From Pleodorina starrii (taxonomy: Eukaryota > Chlorophyta > Chlorophyceae > Chlamydomonadales > Volvocaceae), in NCBI GenBank assembly GCA_030267565.1, contig BRXU01000033.1, forward strand, positions 1 through 64,000: a DNA stretch of 64,000 nucleotides. Direction: 5' to 3'. A model generated the notes under the pieces. The model was not told the origin of the DNA. It saw only the letters and a program-made list of their open reading frames with translations, and did not search any database. Positions within the stretch are counted from its first letter, which is position 1. Each line of letters opens with the position of its first letter. Below are positions 22,201 to 33,606 of this stretch, piece by piece. Both the position numbers and the translations under genes were made by a program.

Positions 22201-25200
22201 ACAACCGTTTTGCCTGCGGAGATGGTGAGTGCAGATTTATAGAACACGAACCGCAGGGAAAGATGGGGAAGAGACGGCTTGCTTCCGGGAGGGAACGGCA
22301 GGTAATGCTTAGCTGCCTACCTGCCCCCCCCCGCTATGGTGGAAGAGCGGCAGGGAAGGCCTGTTTATTAAGGCGCCGAGGTGCCCCAGGCACCCGTCCT
22401 GGCTGGCTGATTCACTGGCCTCGCCCACGACGCGCCTATGGAAGCTCGCCTGACCACCAAGACCAAAATCTCGCACCTTCGTAACGCTAATGTTGGCATC
22501 CTTTGCATCGTTCATTGCTGCTTCGAGCTGTCTCATTCGGCGGTCCCATTCCGCCAGGTCCGGGGCCTGAGATGCCTCGCCGCTGGCCGCGGCCACGATA
22601 CCGCCGGCCGCGCTGCTGCTGCTTGCGCTGACGCCACCGTCCTCGTCACCAACGCTTGCCGCTGCCTGCGCCGCAGCGTGTCCGCTCGCCTCCGATTTAC
22701 CGTCCCCTGACCCCGCAGTTGCCGCCGCCACCGCCGCTCGCAACGATCCGGGACCAGGCCCAGGCCGATGCGCCTCCGCCTCCGACGGCCCCCCTGCTGT
22801 CGACTCCGACGCCGCTGCCAGGGCCGCTGCCGCCGCCACCGCGCCCGCCAGCGAGAAACTCAGCGGATGCACGGCCGTGTACGACCGAACCTCCTCCACC
22901 GCGCCCTCCAGCTTCTCCAGCGCCTGCGCCCGCTGCGTCCATCGCGAGTGCAGCTCCTGCGCTGCGTCCAGCTCCGGCCCCAGCCGGCTCCGAAACGGCT
23001 CCGCCGCGTGCAACGCCTCCGTCAGCGCCGCCACGGCCTCGCTGGTACCGCTGCCTGCGCCGCCCAGCGCCGCCGCGCCGCGCGCGCCCACGAACTCACG
23101 CAGCCGCGCTGCCGCCGCCAGCTCCGCGACGGCGCTGGCGACCACGCCGCGCACGATGCGCGCCAGCATGGGGCTGGGTAGCGAGGCGAGCGTGATGGCC
23201 TGCTCCAGAGAAGTTACCACCTCGGTGCTCACGGGCCGCGCCAGGATGGGTGAGTGGTTGACCGCGCTATAGCTAATGGCGCCTTGCACCACCTCCTGCA
23301 GGCGCGTGGTCGGGTTTGCAGCCGCATGCACGGCATCAGGCGTGTGCAAGGGTACGGGATATGACGGTGGGCGAGCCGTGCTGAAGGTTACTCGATACCA
23401 ATGTGTCGTGTGTCGTTCGATGCATTACGCGGCAAAACGTGCGCGGGATCCCGGTAAATCTCACTCGTGAACTGGGAAGGGTGTTCCGTAGTCGTTCGCA
23501 AGCTACTGAAGGCTGTGCGTGGAGTACGCGCACCTGCAGCGTCTTGGTGGGCGGCATGGACTGCCCGTGCAGGGCCTCCGCTAGGTATAGGTCCGAGTCG
23601 GCTGTCTTGGCCCACAGCTGCAGCGCCGCCACGTGGCGCGGGTCCAGCACGCCCGCGCCCTGCGTCAGCCCCGCCTTCTCCAGCCGGTCCCACTCGCGCA
23701 GGCACTGTTCCGCGCGCCACACGAGCGACCGCGTGGGCGAAGTCTGCGCCTCCGTCTCCAGCAGCAAGCATATGTGCACATACACCACGCGGGCCAAGGC
23801 CTGCGAGGCATGGGCAGGGGCACCGTTGCCATGGGCGTTTCGGGCAGTAATCATGGATGTTGCATGGGCAGGGCGGCGATTGGCTTGAATGCTGGCTAGG
23901 CGGGGCACATGACTTGTCATACCCTTGCTCCTGAGCTGTTCCTCTTCGAACAGACCCCGCACCCCGCCTTCCGATGCCTGCCCGCAAAGTCCTTCGGCGG
24001 TCTGCCCCACCGTCCCGCTCCCGCTCCACGCAACGCCCCGGCCCCTTTCCCTCCTGCCGCACCTGGCCCACCGCGCGCCACCGCTCCGCATGGGACTGCT
24101 TCACCCGGTCTACCTTCCCGAACAGCCGGGTGGCCTGGATGTGCGCCATCCGAACCGCCTGGATGGCCAGAGCGGCGCAACCCGGGCAGGTGCAGCCGCG
24201 GAATTTGAGCAGCACGCTTTCCGCCCAGCACGAGTACAGCTCGGCCTGACGATGGGCGGACGGCCGCAAGGGCACACGGATGGAGGGTGCATGGGAGGGT
24301 GAAGAGGGCTTGCAAAGGGGTGAAAACAAGAGGAAGCTGTCCGATACCCTAAGGCAGCTTTGGACGCGAAGGTCATGATGATCGGAGTGACAGCGTGATC
24401 GTACCCATTCGCGCACGACAGGCCCACCTGTTCGTCTTCCAGCACATGGGTCTCCCGCGACTCGGCCGCACCCGCCTGCACCAGCTCCGCAAACACCTGC
24501 ACGGAACCGGGTCGCCCGCGGAGGATTACGGCGGCTGGGACGCCTGGTGACAAGCGGCTGAGGTTGCCCGCCCCCCTCCCGTCCACATCGTTTGGTGCAT
24601 CCTGTCAATGTATCCTCATCCTGTCAATGTATCCTCATCCTGTCAATGTATCCTCATCCTGTCAATGTATCCGCATCCTGTCAATGTATCCGCATCCTGT
24701 CAATGTCCCCTCGCCGAGCAATTCACCGTCCATAACAGTCAGAACCCTGCCCCTCCACTGCTGCCCGTGCACAACCGCTACGCGCCCTTCATGGAAAGGG
24801 GAGGAGTCACTCTGCCTTCCCTCTTCTCGCCAAATAAACAACACGCACACCACACCACGACACCACACACACCTGCGGCACAGTGTCGCCGTGCAGGTCC
24901 AGCGACTGCAGTGCGTGCACCGAGCGCACAAAGCACTTGAAGGCCTTTTCCGAAGCCAGCTCCTCTCCGGTGCTGCTGGTGCCGCTCTCCTGCAGGTGGA
25001 AGTTGATGTCGTGGATTTGGCTGATGGGCGGCGGCGGCGGCGGTGGCGGCGACTTGTTGGGGTCCGTGAAGCACATCTGAGATATGTCAGGCGGACCGCG
25101 CTGAAAGGCCGCCGACTCCATGCACTCGCGCTTGGCCAGTTCCAGGTGTCGCAGCCCCGCATCCGCCTCGGAGCGCATTCGCGTCACCAGTGCGTGCGCT

Positions 25201-27490
25201 CGCGCGCGGGCCGCCGCGACCTTCTGCTGCCGCCGCGTGTCTATGTGGCGCTCCACCACGGGCCTGCGTGCGGCAGGGGGGCCGACACAGCAGGCAGCCG
25301 CCGCGTTAACTCTCTAAAATTCCTCGCTAATACTCGGATTCTTAGACCAGCTGTTTTTGGCAGCTCTAGTCACCCTGGCTTTTGTTATGTCCATTTTCAG
25401 GTTGTCATGTCCAATTTTTCAGGGAGACGTGCTGATTGTTGTAAGGTACGGGCAGTGCTCTTTTCTGGCAGTGCACATAGCGGAGACCCACATGGGAAGA
25501 GCGCCAGGCACGTCGCGACACCGCACCTGATGATGCTGGTGTAGCAGCCCGCCTGGCCCAGCAGACACAGAAGGCAAAACACCACCAGCCGCAGCCAGCT
25601 GAACAGCCCGACGCCAAAGCTGAAGAAGCACCGCCGCGCGATCAGGCTGCGCGCCAGCCGGCTGCGGCACTCCCACACCTCCTGATCGTGCTGGCCCATG
25701 CAGCGGCAGTACCGCTGCGCCGCCGCCGCCGTCGCGCCCGTACCCGCGCCTGGCGCTGACGCGCGGTCGCCGCACACGGGCACCTGCTCGATTGGCAGCT
25801 CGCCTGCGGCGGTTTTGAGGGTTGGGTCGGCCCCGCAATAGAGCAGGTGGTCCACCTGCGCCGGATTGCCGCGCAGCGCGGCGCAGTGCAGCGGCGTGGC
25901 ACCGTCCAGCACGGCCGCAACCGTCTCGCGGACCACCAGCGGCGCCGACTTGTCGTCCTGTGGAATGTGGGCCAGCGGGCGGGCGGCCCAAAGCGCATAA
26001 GAGCGAAGCTGGATTACTGGATATCCGCTGGACGAACGCTGACGCCCATAACCAATAACTGCAGCAGCTTTGGGGTGCGGGTATTTCTGTTCATGCTTCA
26101 AGACTGACCTGCCCCAATGCAGGGCCGTCAGTGCGGTGTTTGCCCATGCACTGCTTTCGTGCACCGTGCACCTCGTTCCCGGGTGTCGAGGACTGCTCCT
26201 CAGGGGCTGATCAACCTCTCCAAAACGGAGCCCCCGGTCCTTGTACGCCGCTCCTGGCTCTCTCACTCTCTCTCTCCCGCAAGCGCCGCCCAGCCCGATA
26301 TGTCGCAGCGCCATCCCTGCCAGCAGCTGCCCCCTCATCACGTGGCCCCGTGGCCGCGCTACCCGCCAGTTCCCGCTCTGTCAGTCCCTCCACCCAGGGA
26401 TCCCCGCCGACGGCGCCGCACCCACCGGCCCCGCCGACGGCGCCGCACCCACCGGCCCCGCCGACGGAGTCGCACCCACCGGCTGCAGCGTATTGACCGG
26501 CGTCAGCTGTAGCATGGGGGGCACGCTATCCGCGTGTTTGTCCTTATAGAGGAAGTCAAGCACCGTCCCCATGAGAGCCGGATCAATCCGCGTGTTCACC
26601 AGCTTCCGCCGCTCCTCGTCCGTCACTTGCAGGTTGGAGACCAGCTTGTCGATAGAGTCAGACCTGGCAGCCAGGTTTGGTGTCCTGGAGGAGGACGTTG
26701 AGGACATCATGCGGCGCCGTGAGCGTGCACCGCATGTGGGTTAGTCAGCTCGGGGAGCTAATCTTCCCCGAATGCTTCACGGGATCCGGCGCCAGCCTGC
26801 GTTGCGGCTGGTGCGAACGAGCGCTAGTGACTTACTTGGGGTATAACTGCGACAGCTTGCGCCAAGGTACGCAGAGCAGGAACTCCAGAAATCCGGGGGG
26901 TGCGTTCATCAACGCCGACACCGCCAGAGCTGCGCTCGCCACCGCCTGCGACGGTGGTGGCGAGGAGGGCCTCAGAAGCTGCCTTGACGCGGCCGAGTTT
27001 TACGGCACTTTGCGCCCATGCGCCATCCCACTTCCACCCTCTTTTAAATAGCTGCAGGCTCCAGCTGCTGCCCGTTGTGGCCTCAAGGTACCCACCCGGC
27101 ATCGATCCGCGTCGAGCTCCTGCAGCGGATCCTCGCAGCGTGGCAGCATCACGTTAAGAGCTGCTGGAAGGAAATCATACAAAATTCCTTCCGTTAGCTC
27201 CTTAACGCGCCTGTCTTCCGAGTCCATATGCGCTGAGAGCTTGTGCTCCATTTTTTGCAGCCTTGACCTCCGACTCCTGCATACAAAATAATTATTGCAT
27301 AGGCCCAGCCAGCAGATGACCCAAGGTCAGTCCATAAGGGGCGCCTTGGCTCGTGCTGCCGGCGCATACAAACGTTGCTATCCCCTGCTGACGAGCACGA
27401 GCCGTTGACATACCCATTCCAGCAGCGCCACACGGCGAGCGCTTACCCATACATTCCATCCTGCGAGACCCCTGCTGGCCTCTCCTCCAT
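16236..27490 (-). CDS. 2,486-aa protein with ankyrin region, possible membrane segment, coiled coils and one CCCH zinc finger
   Basis: Seventeen exons, every junction in phase: 27490-27447, 27276-27096, 26978-26836, 26684-26394, 26150-26109, 26027-25527, 25263-24873, 24496-24428, 24245-24063, 23800-23534, 23295-22477, 22213-21887, 21632-21468, 21293-21141, 20876-20106, 19725-19579, 19202-16236. The start ATG has a good algal context (CAAAGATGG). Domains: ankyrin-type motif near residues 275-310 (GATPLHCAALRGNPAQVDHL, then GADPTLK); hydrophobic segment near 372-392 (LRLVVFCLLCLLG); charged helical and coiled-coil regions, strongest at exon 16 (RERQEAERARKEAQERERQE); Gln/His runs; and near residue 2,225 a single zinc finger of spacing C-x7-C-x5-C-x3-H (CRFFLQGYC, then CRYAH). 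CCCH fingers usually bind RNA, and ankyrin plus CCCH is known in plant regulators, but those normally have two fingers and are much shorter. An RNA-regulatory role is an inference. Ser/Gly/Ala-rich stretches dominate the C-terminal 900 residues. It could be two genes, but no internal stop or start supports that. Confidence 0.75.
24598..24708. repeat. 18-bp minisatellite, about six units
   Basis: Unit CATCCTGTCAATGTATCC, with a C-to-G change in the last copies. It lies in the intron between exons 7 and 8 of the ankyrin-CCCH gene. There are no spacers between units, so it is not a CRISPR array. Confidence 0.95.
26406..26481 (-). repeat. 24-nt coding tandem repeat, three units
   Basis: In exon 4 of the ankyrin-CCCH gene; encodes GPVGAAPSA-type units after TLQPVGATPSA. 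The repeat keeps the frame. Confidence 0.9.
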
Positions 27491-28299
27491 CTTTGCCGCT
27501 CTCTCTCTAGTCCCTCACGACCGTGAGGCAAAAAAGACTGGCAGCATTTAGTATAGAAGGGACCTGCACACCAGCCGCAGACGGTGCGGGAAAGGCTCTC
27601 CCAAGCAGGCAGATGCCGACCTACGCAACACGTAGATCACGTCGTCTAAGTGGCTAGGTGCACTTGATGTGTATTACTTATTATACTACACTTTGTAAAG
27701 CTCAGTATAAGAGTCAAGGTTGCGGTGCTCTCAAAAAGGAAGAGCTTCGCGAAAGGCTAGATGATGCAAAAGCCCCTCATGCAAAGCATCATCGCGTAGG
27801 CCGCAATCGGCTAGTACAGCAGCATACGCTGACGCTCAGACGCCGGCCCAGACCTGTAAACAGCTATCCTCTGTGTAGCGCGATGGACCTCAATAATTCC
27901 TTCCAGATCTGAATCAGTTTGGTATTGAGGCAAAGAGAAGCTACCTCTCCTCACGTACGTAGCGCAACTCGTTGGCATTGAAGTTTAAAACCTACCGCGG
28001 CATGTTCTATGAATACGCATTATCTCCTATCTAGACGAACGTTTGATGTGTCTGAGACGCCTCTGCTCAAGCCGCGACTGACGATGCCGAGACGGGCAGT
28101 GCGAAAGTACGGCAACCCGTACATTTTAGGTGTTTCTCCTCCGTGGGCAGAGCACCCATCGCACTTGCGAACAAAATCCCCGCTCTCTGATTGACAAACA
28201 TATGAGCGCAGCACGGCATTAGCATGACCAGGCTTTAACGCTGCTTCTAAGCCACTGAGTCCTGACAATTTAACTCGCGCCACTCCTGCAGCACTCAGG
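27491..28299. promoter_or_regulatory. Divergent intergenic region
   Basis: Separates the minus-strand ankyrin-CCCH gene (ATG at 27490) from the first plausible ATG of the plus-strand FAM228-like gene (28300). Both 5' untranslated regions and promoters must lie here. It is less GC-rich than the flanking exons. No clear TATA box or other element stands out. Confidence 0.5.
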
Positions 28300-31200
28300 A
28301 TGGCCTCACAAGTAGTAGTAGGACATCGGCAAGTGCCGGAGCGGGTTCGGGTGTACGCGCCACAGCTCGTCGTCCATGAGCTTTTGCAGGAAGGGAGTAC
28401 TTTATCCAAGACGCTGCAAGATGAGATGGTGGGTCACAAGGATGCATAATTTGCGTTCGCACGCTTGCGGGCCTTCACCGCGGCTCCTCAGCAGTTGCCC
28501 GTGTTAAGCACTACCCAACGTCCGCTGCTTCGGATGTGCAACGTTCCGATCACGAGCGGCTGCTGAAAATGACTGTGTGTAGACGGGCTTCGATTGCAAG
28601 CTACATCGGCATGGTGTAGCGGGGCCGGGTTACCAAAGGTTATTAACCCGTGCAACAACTGCACGGTGCGCAGCACGTCGCGTGAGTTTTCCACGCTGGC
28701 TCCGCCGCCGCCGCCCAGACTTACCCCTTCCACCCTCCCTTTGACAAGATTACCTTCCCCCAAACGTGTGTGGTCTCCCCCTCGCTTCTCGCGCGTCCTG
28801 GGTTTTACCGCCCCATCCCTGCTCGTTAAACCCCCAACCCCACGCTGGCGCTGCTCCTTGCGAACGCGCGCTGCCCCCTTCTCATGCCCTATCCTCAGAA
28901 TCGCTCCTCGTCCGCACCAGGAGTACCTCGCAGGTAGGGCTCGGTGCCGGGTTTGGATCCACCGGGGTTGGGGCGCCCGCGCTCCGCTTTGCGCACGCCT
29001 GTGATATTCCCTGCTCTCCGCGTCGGGTTTCTTGCCTCAGCTTGACTTGGTAGCTTGGCGCGTCGTCTGTGGCCCCTAACTCGTTCGCGCCTTTCACGCT
29101 GCTGCTCGTGGACCTGCAGTCCCTGGCAAAACGAGGAGGCGGAGGTCGATTCGCTGCGCGCGCGAGTGCAGCAGCAGCGGGCCATTCGGGAAGCGGAAAT
29201 GGCCCGGCAGGAGGCGGCTTTCCACGCGTCGGTGCAGGTACGGGAGCTCGTACAGGGCGGTCTTGGCGGGCGCGCGGCAGTGCTGCGGCCGACAGCTTGG
29301 ATATGATGAAAATGGGCGTGGCACTTGTCGGAAGTCATGCGGAGGGTGGGCGCCGGAGGCTTTGGCGCTGCAGATGGGGGCTGGGGAGGAAGTTCCCAAC
29401 CCCGCCATACACAATTGTCGCTGTTCCAAGGAATGCGAAGGGGGGACTTCAAGGAAGTCGGAAACTGAAGGGACGTATTAGCTACGCTGCAAGGACCTGG
29501 AGCCCACGGTAACAACCACGACAACAAGGCGGCAAGGCGAGGGGGAGAAAACTTTTGGGTTCAAGTGCTAACCCGACCAGAAAAATTATTACATGAAGGA
29601 CTGACATAAGAAATACGACAAACCCGAGTTTTGGGATGGGTCTTGTGGAATGGGTCGGGGGAGTGGTCTCGGGGCGGTCAAGGATTGCCGCTGTGGAAAC
29701 CAACGCCAATTTCAATTCAGTAGCCTGTCTGCTGCTAAGTATACTGCTTGCATGCACTGATTTGCGCTTCCTAGTGAAGGTTACGGCTTTTTACGGATTC
29801 GCGTCCATCCATCCGTCACATGGTTGACCCATGTGGTTAGGGTTTGACCTCCTACGAATACGTCTCGGGACGTGAATCCTTATCCATGTAGAATACAAGT
29901 AGAATTATTCACGTACATGGAGTTCAGCTGGTGAAGTCCTCCGTTCCTGTGAAATGACATCGCGAGGCGCGCTCCCGCTAGGCCAAATTCAGGAACACCA
30001 TTTTCACCTCGAACACCAGGTGTCATTTAAGGAATGATAAGACATGGGGTGGGTGAATGGGGAGTGGGGCACTGTCACAAAACTTTATCTTCGCGTTGCA
30101 CTGCTCCCCACACACCCCGCCCCGGCCAGACCCCAGACCTTACTACCGCGGGCTCTCCCTCTCCCCCAAGCCCTGGCTTGCCTGTTCCTCCACACTACTT
30201 GCCAATCAATACCGCTCCATTTTCTCCCTCCCCCCTCTCCCTCAGCGCCGCCGCGAGGCGGAGATGCAGCGCAGTGACGCAAAGCTGGGATCGCTGCTGG
30301 GAGAGGTGCTGGTGGGCATGGAGGCGCCCAATGGCCCCGTGTCGGAGGCGGAAGCGGCGCTGGCGCACGCCACCAAGGTGAGATTTGCGGAAAAAACGAT
30401 CCCGGGACAAGTTGGTGGATGGCCAAGGAGAGCCGCGGGACTGGATGGGACTGGCGATCCGCGGGGGAGGCAGTGAAGACGAGAGCGTAGCGGTGGAACG
30501 GAGGTGACGTTAGAGAGGGGGCGATGAGCAAGGGGGGGCAGTTACTGCTTGGCGGGCTGCATGACGGACCCACGGGTCATCCGGCGGGAGGGCTGGGCTA
30601 AGGGGTGAGCGTAGGACACGAGGCACGAACGGGTGGGTGGCTCCGGGTACGCGAGTGGGACATGCCGGAGCAGCCAGACCTGCTAAGGCTTTGTGGGTGC
30701 TGTCAGGTTCTAGTAATAAAACACAAACCGCACCGTAGGAGCCGAGGCGATGTTGGCGAACGGACGGTGCGTGCGCTGTGGGGTGGGTGGGTTGTGAGTG
30801 TCGTCTGCACGGGAGCTTTACTCCCCACTGCCTCCGATGCCTCGTCAACGCAACCACTTACTGTAGGTCCGCGGCAAGAAGAAGGAGTCGCTCCACGCCG
30901 AGTGGCACAGCAAGGTGTTTGACACGATCCAGGGCAGGCTGGTGGCGGCGCTGGAGGAGCGCGACCCGGGGGCCATCGAGTCGCGGCTCCGGAACCAGTA
31001 CGACCAGTACCTGCACACCACCAACACCAAGGTGGGCGTCTTCCGCGACGTCATCATTGAGCAGGACTACAACCCGCTGACGGCGGCACAGGCGACCATC
31101 CGCATTCCCACGGGTGAGGCCGGAGGGCGCGATCCGCGCGATCAGGGAGATGGGGCGGATGGGTGCGGACTGAGGAGGGAGGGAGGGCACTACCAGGCAG

Positions 31201-33606
31201 GGGAAAGAGACTGGGAGAGACCCACGGGTCGCGTCGCGTCCCGGGACTAGCCTCTTGGCGTTGCGCGAGGCATCCCGGATGCCGTTTGGGTTCTCGCCCC
31301 ATCCCATCCCATGCTTCTGCGCCTCTGATAATCAGGTGACATCCGCGACCCGCTGAAGCGCGACGTGCTCAAGGGCGAGTACGAGAAGCGCATGATGAGT
31401 GGCGGGTCCTTTGGCCGCCGCAGCGGCAGCCTGCCGCGGAGCGCCTCGGCGGGGTCTCAGGTCGGCGGCGGCGGCGGCAGCGGCGGCGGCGCCGGGCCGG
31501 GGCGGGAGACGCTGGACACGCGGATGTGGGGCGAGCTGGCTGTCACGGCGACGCCGTTTGGGCACTGCAACGACGGCATGGGCGCGTACGTCGTGCGGCC
31601 AAACTCGGGCAACCTGGTGAGCGGAGGGAGGCGCGGTCAGCGGTCAGCAGGTCACACAAAGCGCAAGCGGCGGCGCACTTTTGAGATGCCGCGGAGACTT
31701 GATGCGGCCGCGGCATACGCTGCCCCGCACAACCAACCGCGTCCGCAGCTTGCGTGGGATCATCTTGGAAGCGCGTCCCCGCTTGCGCTATCCGCCTTCC
31801 AACGGACCGTTTGTTTTCTCGGTTTACGGACACAGCATGATCTGGCTAGCCGCAGACTTCCCGCCTTTGCGGTGCGTGTCCTGATCCCCTGAAGCCCAAC
31901 CGCTTCCCTGCCCCATCCTGTCCCCAACCTCGCCCCTCCTCCCCCAAACGCCGTCAGCCTGTCAGCTTGGGCTGTTCTCCCTCGTAACCCCCACTCCCTC
32001 CGACTCCACCACGCCTTTCTTTGCAGCTGTGCTCGAGCCGCGTGGTGATGGACCACTACGAGTATCCTCGCACCAACGAGGCGGCGGCGGCGGAGGTGGG
32101 CCCCGGCAAGCGCCGCGTGCCGGGTCCGGAGCAGCGGCGCGGCCGGGCGGACCTGTTCGATGTGGTGCACCACACGTGCCACATGAAGCCGGAGGGGTTC
32201 ACAGGTGAGGGAGGGGGCAGGTGCCGCCCCGGCGGCGGCGGTCGGGGCCTGGGTGGGTTGGGTTTTAGGCCCTGGCACAAGGCCGGTTGGGGCTCTGACA
32301 GGAGGGCCTACGCCTACACGGCGGTGCCGGGGCCTGCAACGCGAGCTGGACGATGCTGCTTTGTGAAGGGCGCACCGGCTGTGGCGCTGCCTGTAGCTAG
32401 GATGGGGCTTAGGGTTGCGGCCGTGCCCATATGTACGGTATATCACGACAGTTTCCACTTTTCAACGCTTGAGCCTGTTGGCAGCGGTGCCAACAGCGGC
32501 ACGCCCAGTCAAACGGTCCAGTAGCCAAAACCTGCGTTGGTCGGGTTCTCGGGTCTCGCTCGCAGGCGGCGACCGGTGGCTGGAGGCCCGCGGCAAGGCC
32601 AAGCCTGTGGGGCCGGAGCAGCGACGCGGCCGGCGCGACTTGACCGACGTGCTGAAAGCGCCCGTGGAGGGCCGTCCGCCGCCCGTGCCAACGACTGCCG
32701 GCGGGTCCCCCGTGGGAGACTTGTGGTTGGACGCAAAGGGCAAGGCGCGCGTGGAGGGGCCGGAGGTGCGGCGCGGCCGGGCGGGGCTGTACGAGACGCT
32801 GCAGCATTCGAACAACCCCTACGAGGGCGGGAGCAAGGTACGACGGGCGCGGCGCGGCGTGGCGCGGCGTGGCGTGGTGTGGCGTGGTGTTCGCGTGGTG
32901 TTGCGTGGTGTGGGGAGGGTGGCGGCGTGGCTGCGGTGGATGGGGTTTGGTTGCATTCGGATTGAGGGAGAGGGGGTGTTGGCGAGTTATTCGTGGCTTC
33001 CTCTGATACCATGGTGACTGGTGAGGCAGGCACCCCTCGCCGCGTCGCCAATACCCCACCCCGCCCGCGCGCATGAAGGCACCAGCAGCGCTTGGCAGCT
33101 GGCACAGGCACTCCGCCGCTGCCACTGCGAGGCCTGCGTGCACGCACAGCACGCACTGGCTGGCTAACACAGACCCAGCACGCCGTCCCCGCCCTCACCT
33201 CTTCTCTCTCTGCCTGTCGACTCCACCGCCGCATTCTCTGCCTGGCGCTGCGCTTCAACCGCTCTCAGCTCCCCCTCCACGTCCCGTCCTGCAGTCCTGC
33301 ATGCCTCCCCACGCACTGCCCCTCTTCTTTTCTTCCGCCACCCTAGCCGACCACCTCGCATGGTGGGGGTCGTTGTTTTTCTTGTCTTCACCCCGCACGC
33401 CCGCTCCGCCTCCACCGCCTCCTGCCCAGGTGGGCGACTTGTGGCTGGAGCACAAGGGCAAGCGGGTGCTGCCCAAGCTGCCGCCCGAGGCGGGGGCCGC
33501 GCTGGCGGGGATACCGGCGCCGGCGGTGCCGCGGCGGGCCGTGGACGAGCGATTATACGGCACGCACCTGATGGTTGCGGAGGGGCACGTGACGGTTCGG
33601 GACTGA
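28300..33606 (+). CDS. FAM228-like protein with repeated GDLWL/RRGR motifs
   Basis: Seven exons join in phase: 29120-29237, 30246-30377, 30867-31113, 31336-31616, 32027-32204, 32566-32837 and 33430-33606 (stop TGA). The first of these needs an upstream exon. The best candidate is 28300-28428 (ATG, MASQVVVGHRQVPERV), but its phase does not fit directly, so a small exon between them is probably missing. Visible parts: a charged helix (RARVQQQRAIREAEMARQEA); a block LHAEWHSKVFDTIQ, then YDQYLHTTNTKVGVFRDV and DYNPLTAAQ, then RDPLKRDVLKGEYEKR, which in order and spacing recalls animal FAM228 proteins; and C-terminal repeats of GDLWLDAKGKARVEGPEVRR type, three to four copies. The comparison is from memory only. 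The protein's cellular role is unknown; association with cilia would be a guess. Confidence 0.65.

Noticed and set aside
24598..24708. Regular 18-bp repeats as a CRISPR array
   Set aside because: Units are directly adjacent with no unique spacers; eukaryotic intron.
26394..26710. ATG at 26710 (MMSSTSSSRTPN) as the start of the ankyrin-CCCH gene
   Set aside because: An acceptor at 26685 joins in phase to an upstream exon ending QLYP plus AA, and two further exons lead to a better ATG at 27490.
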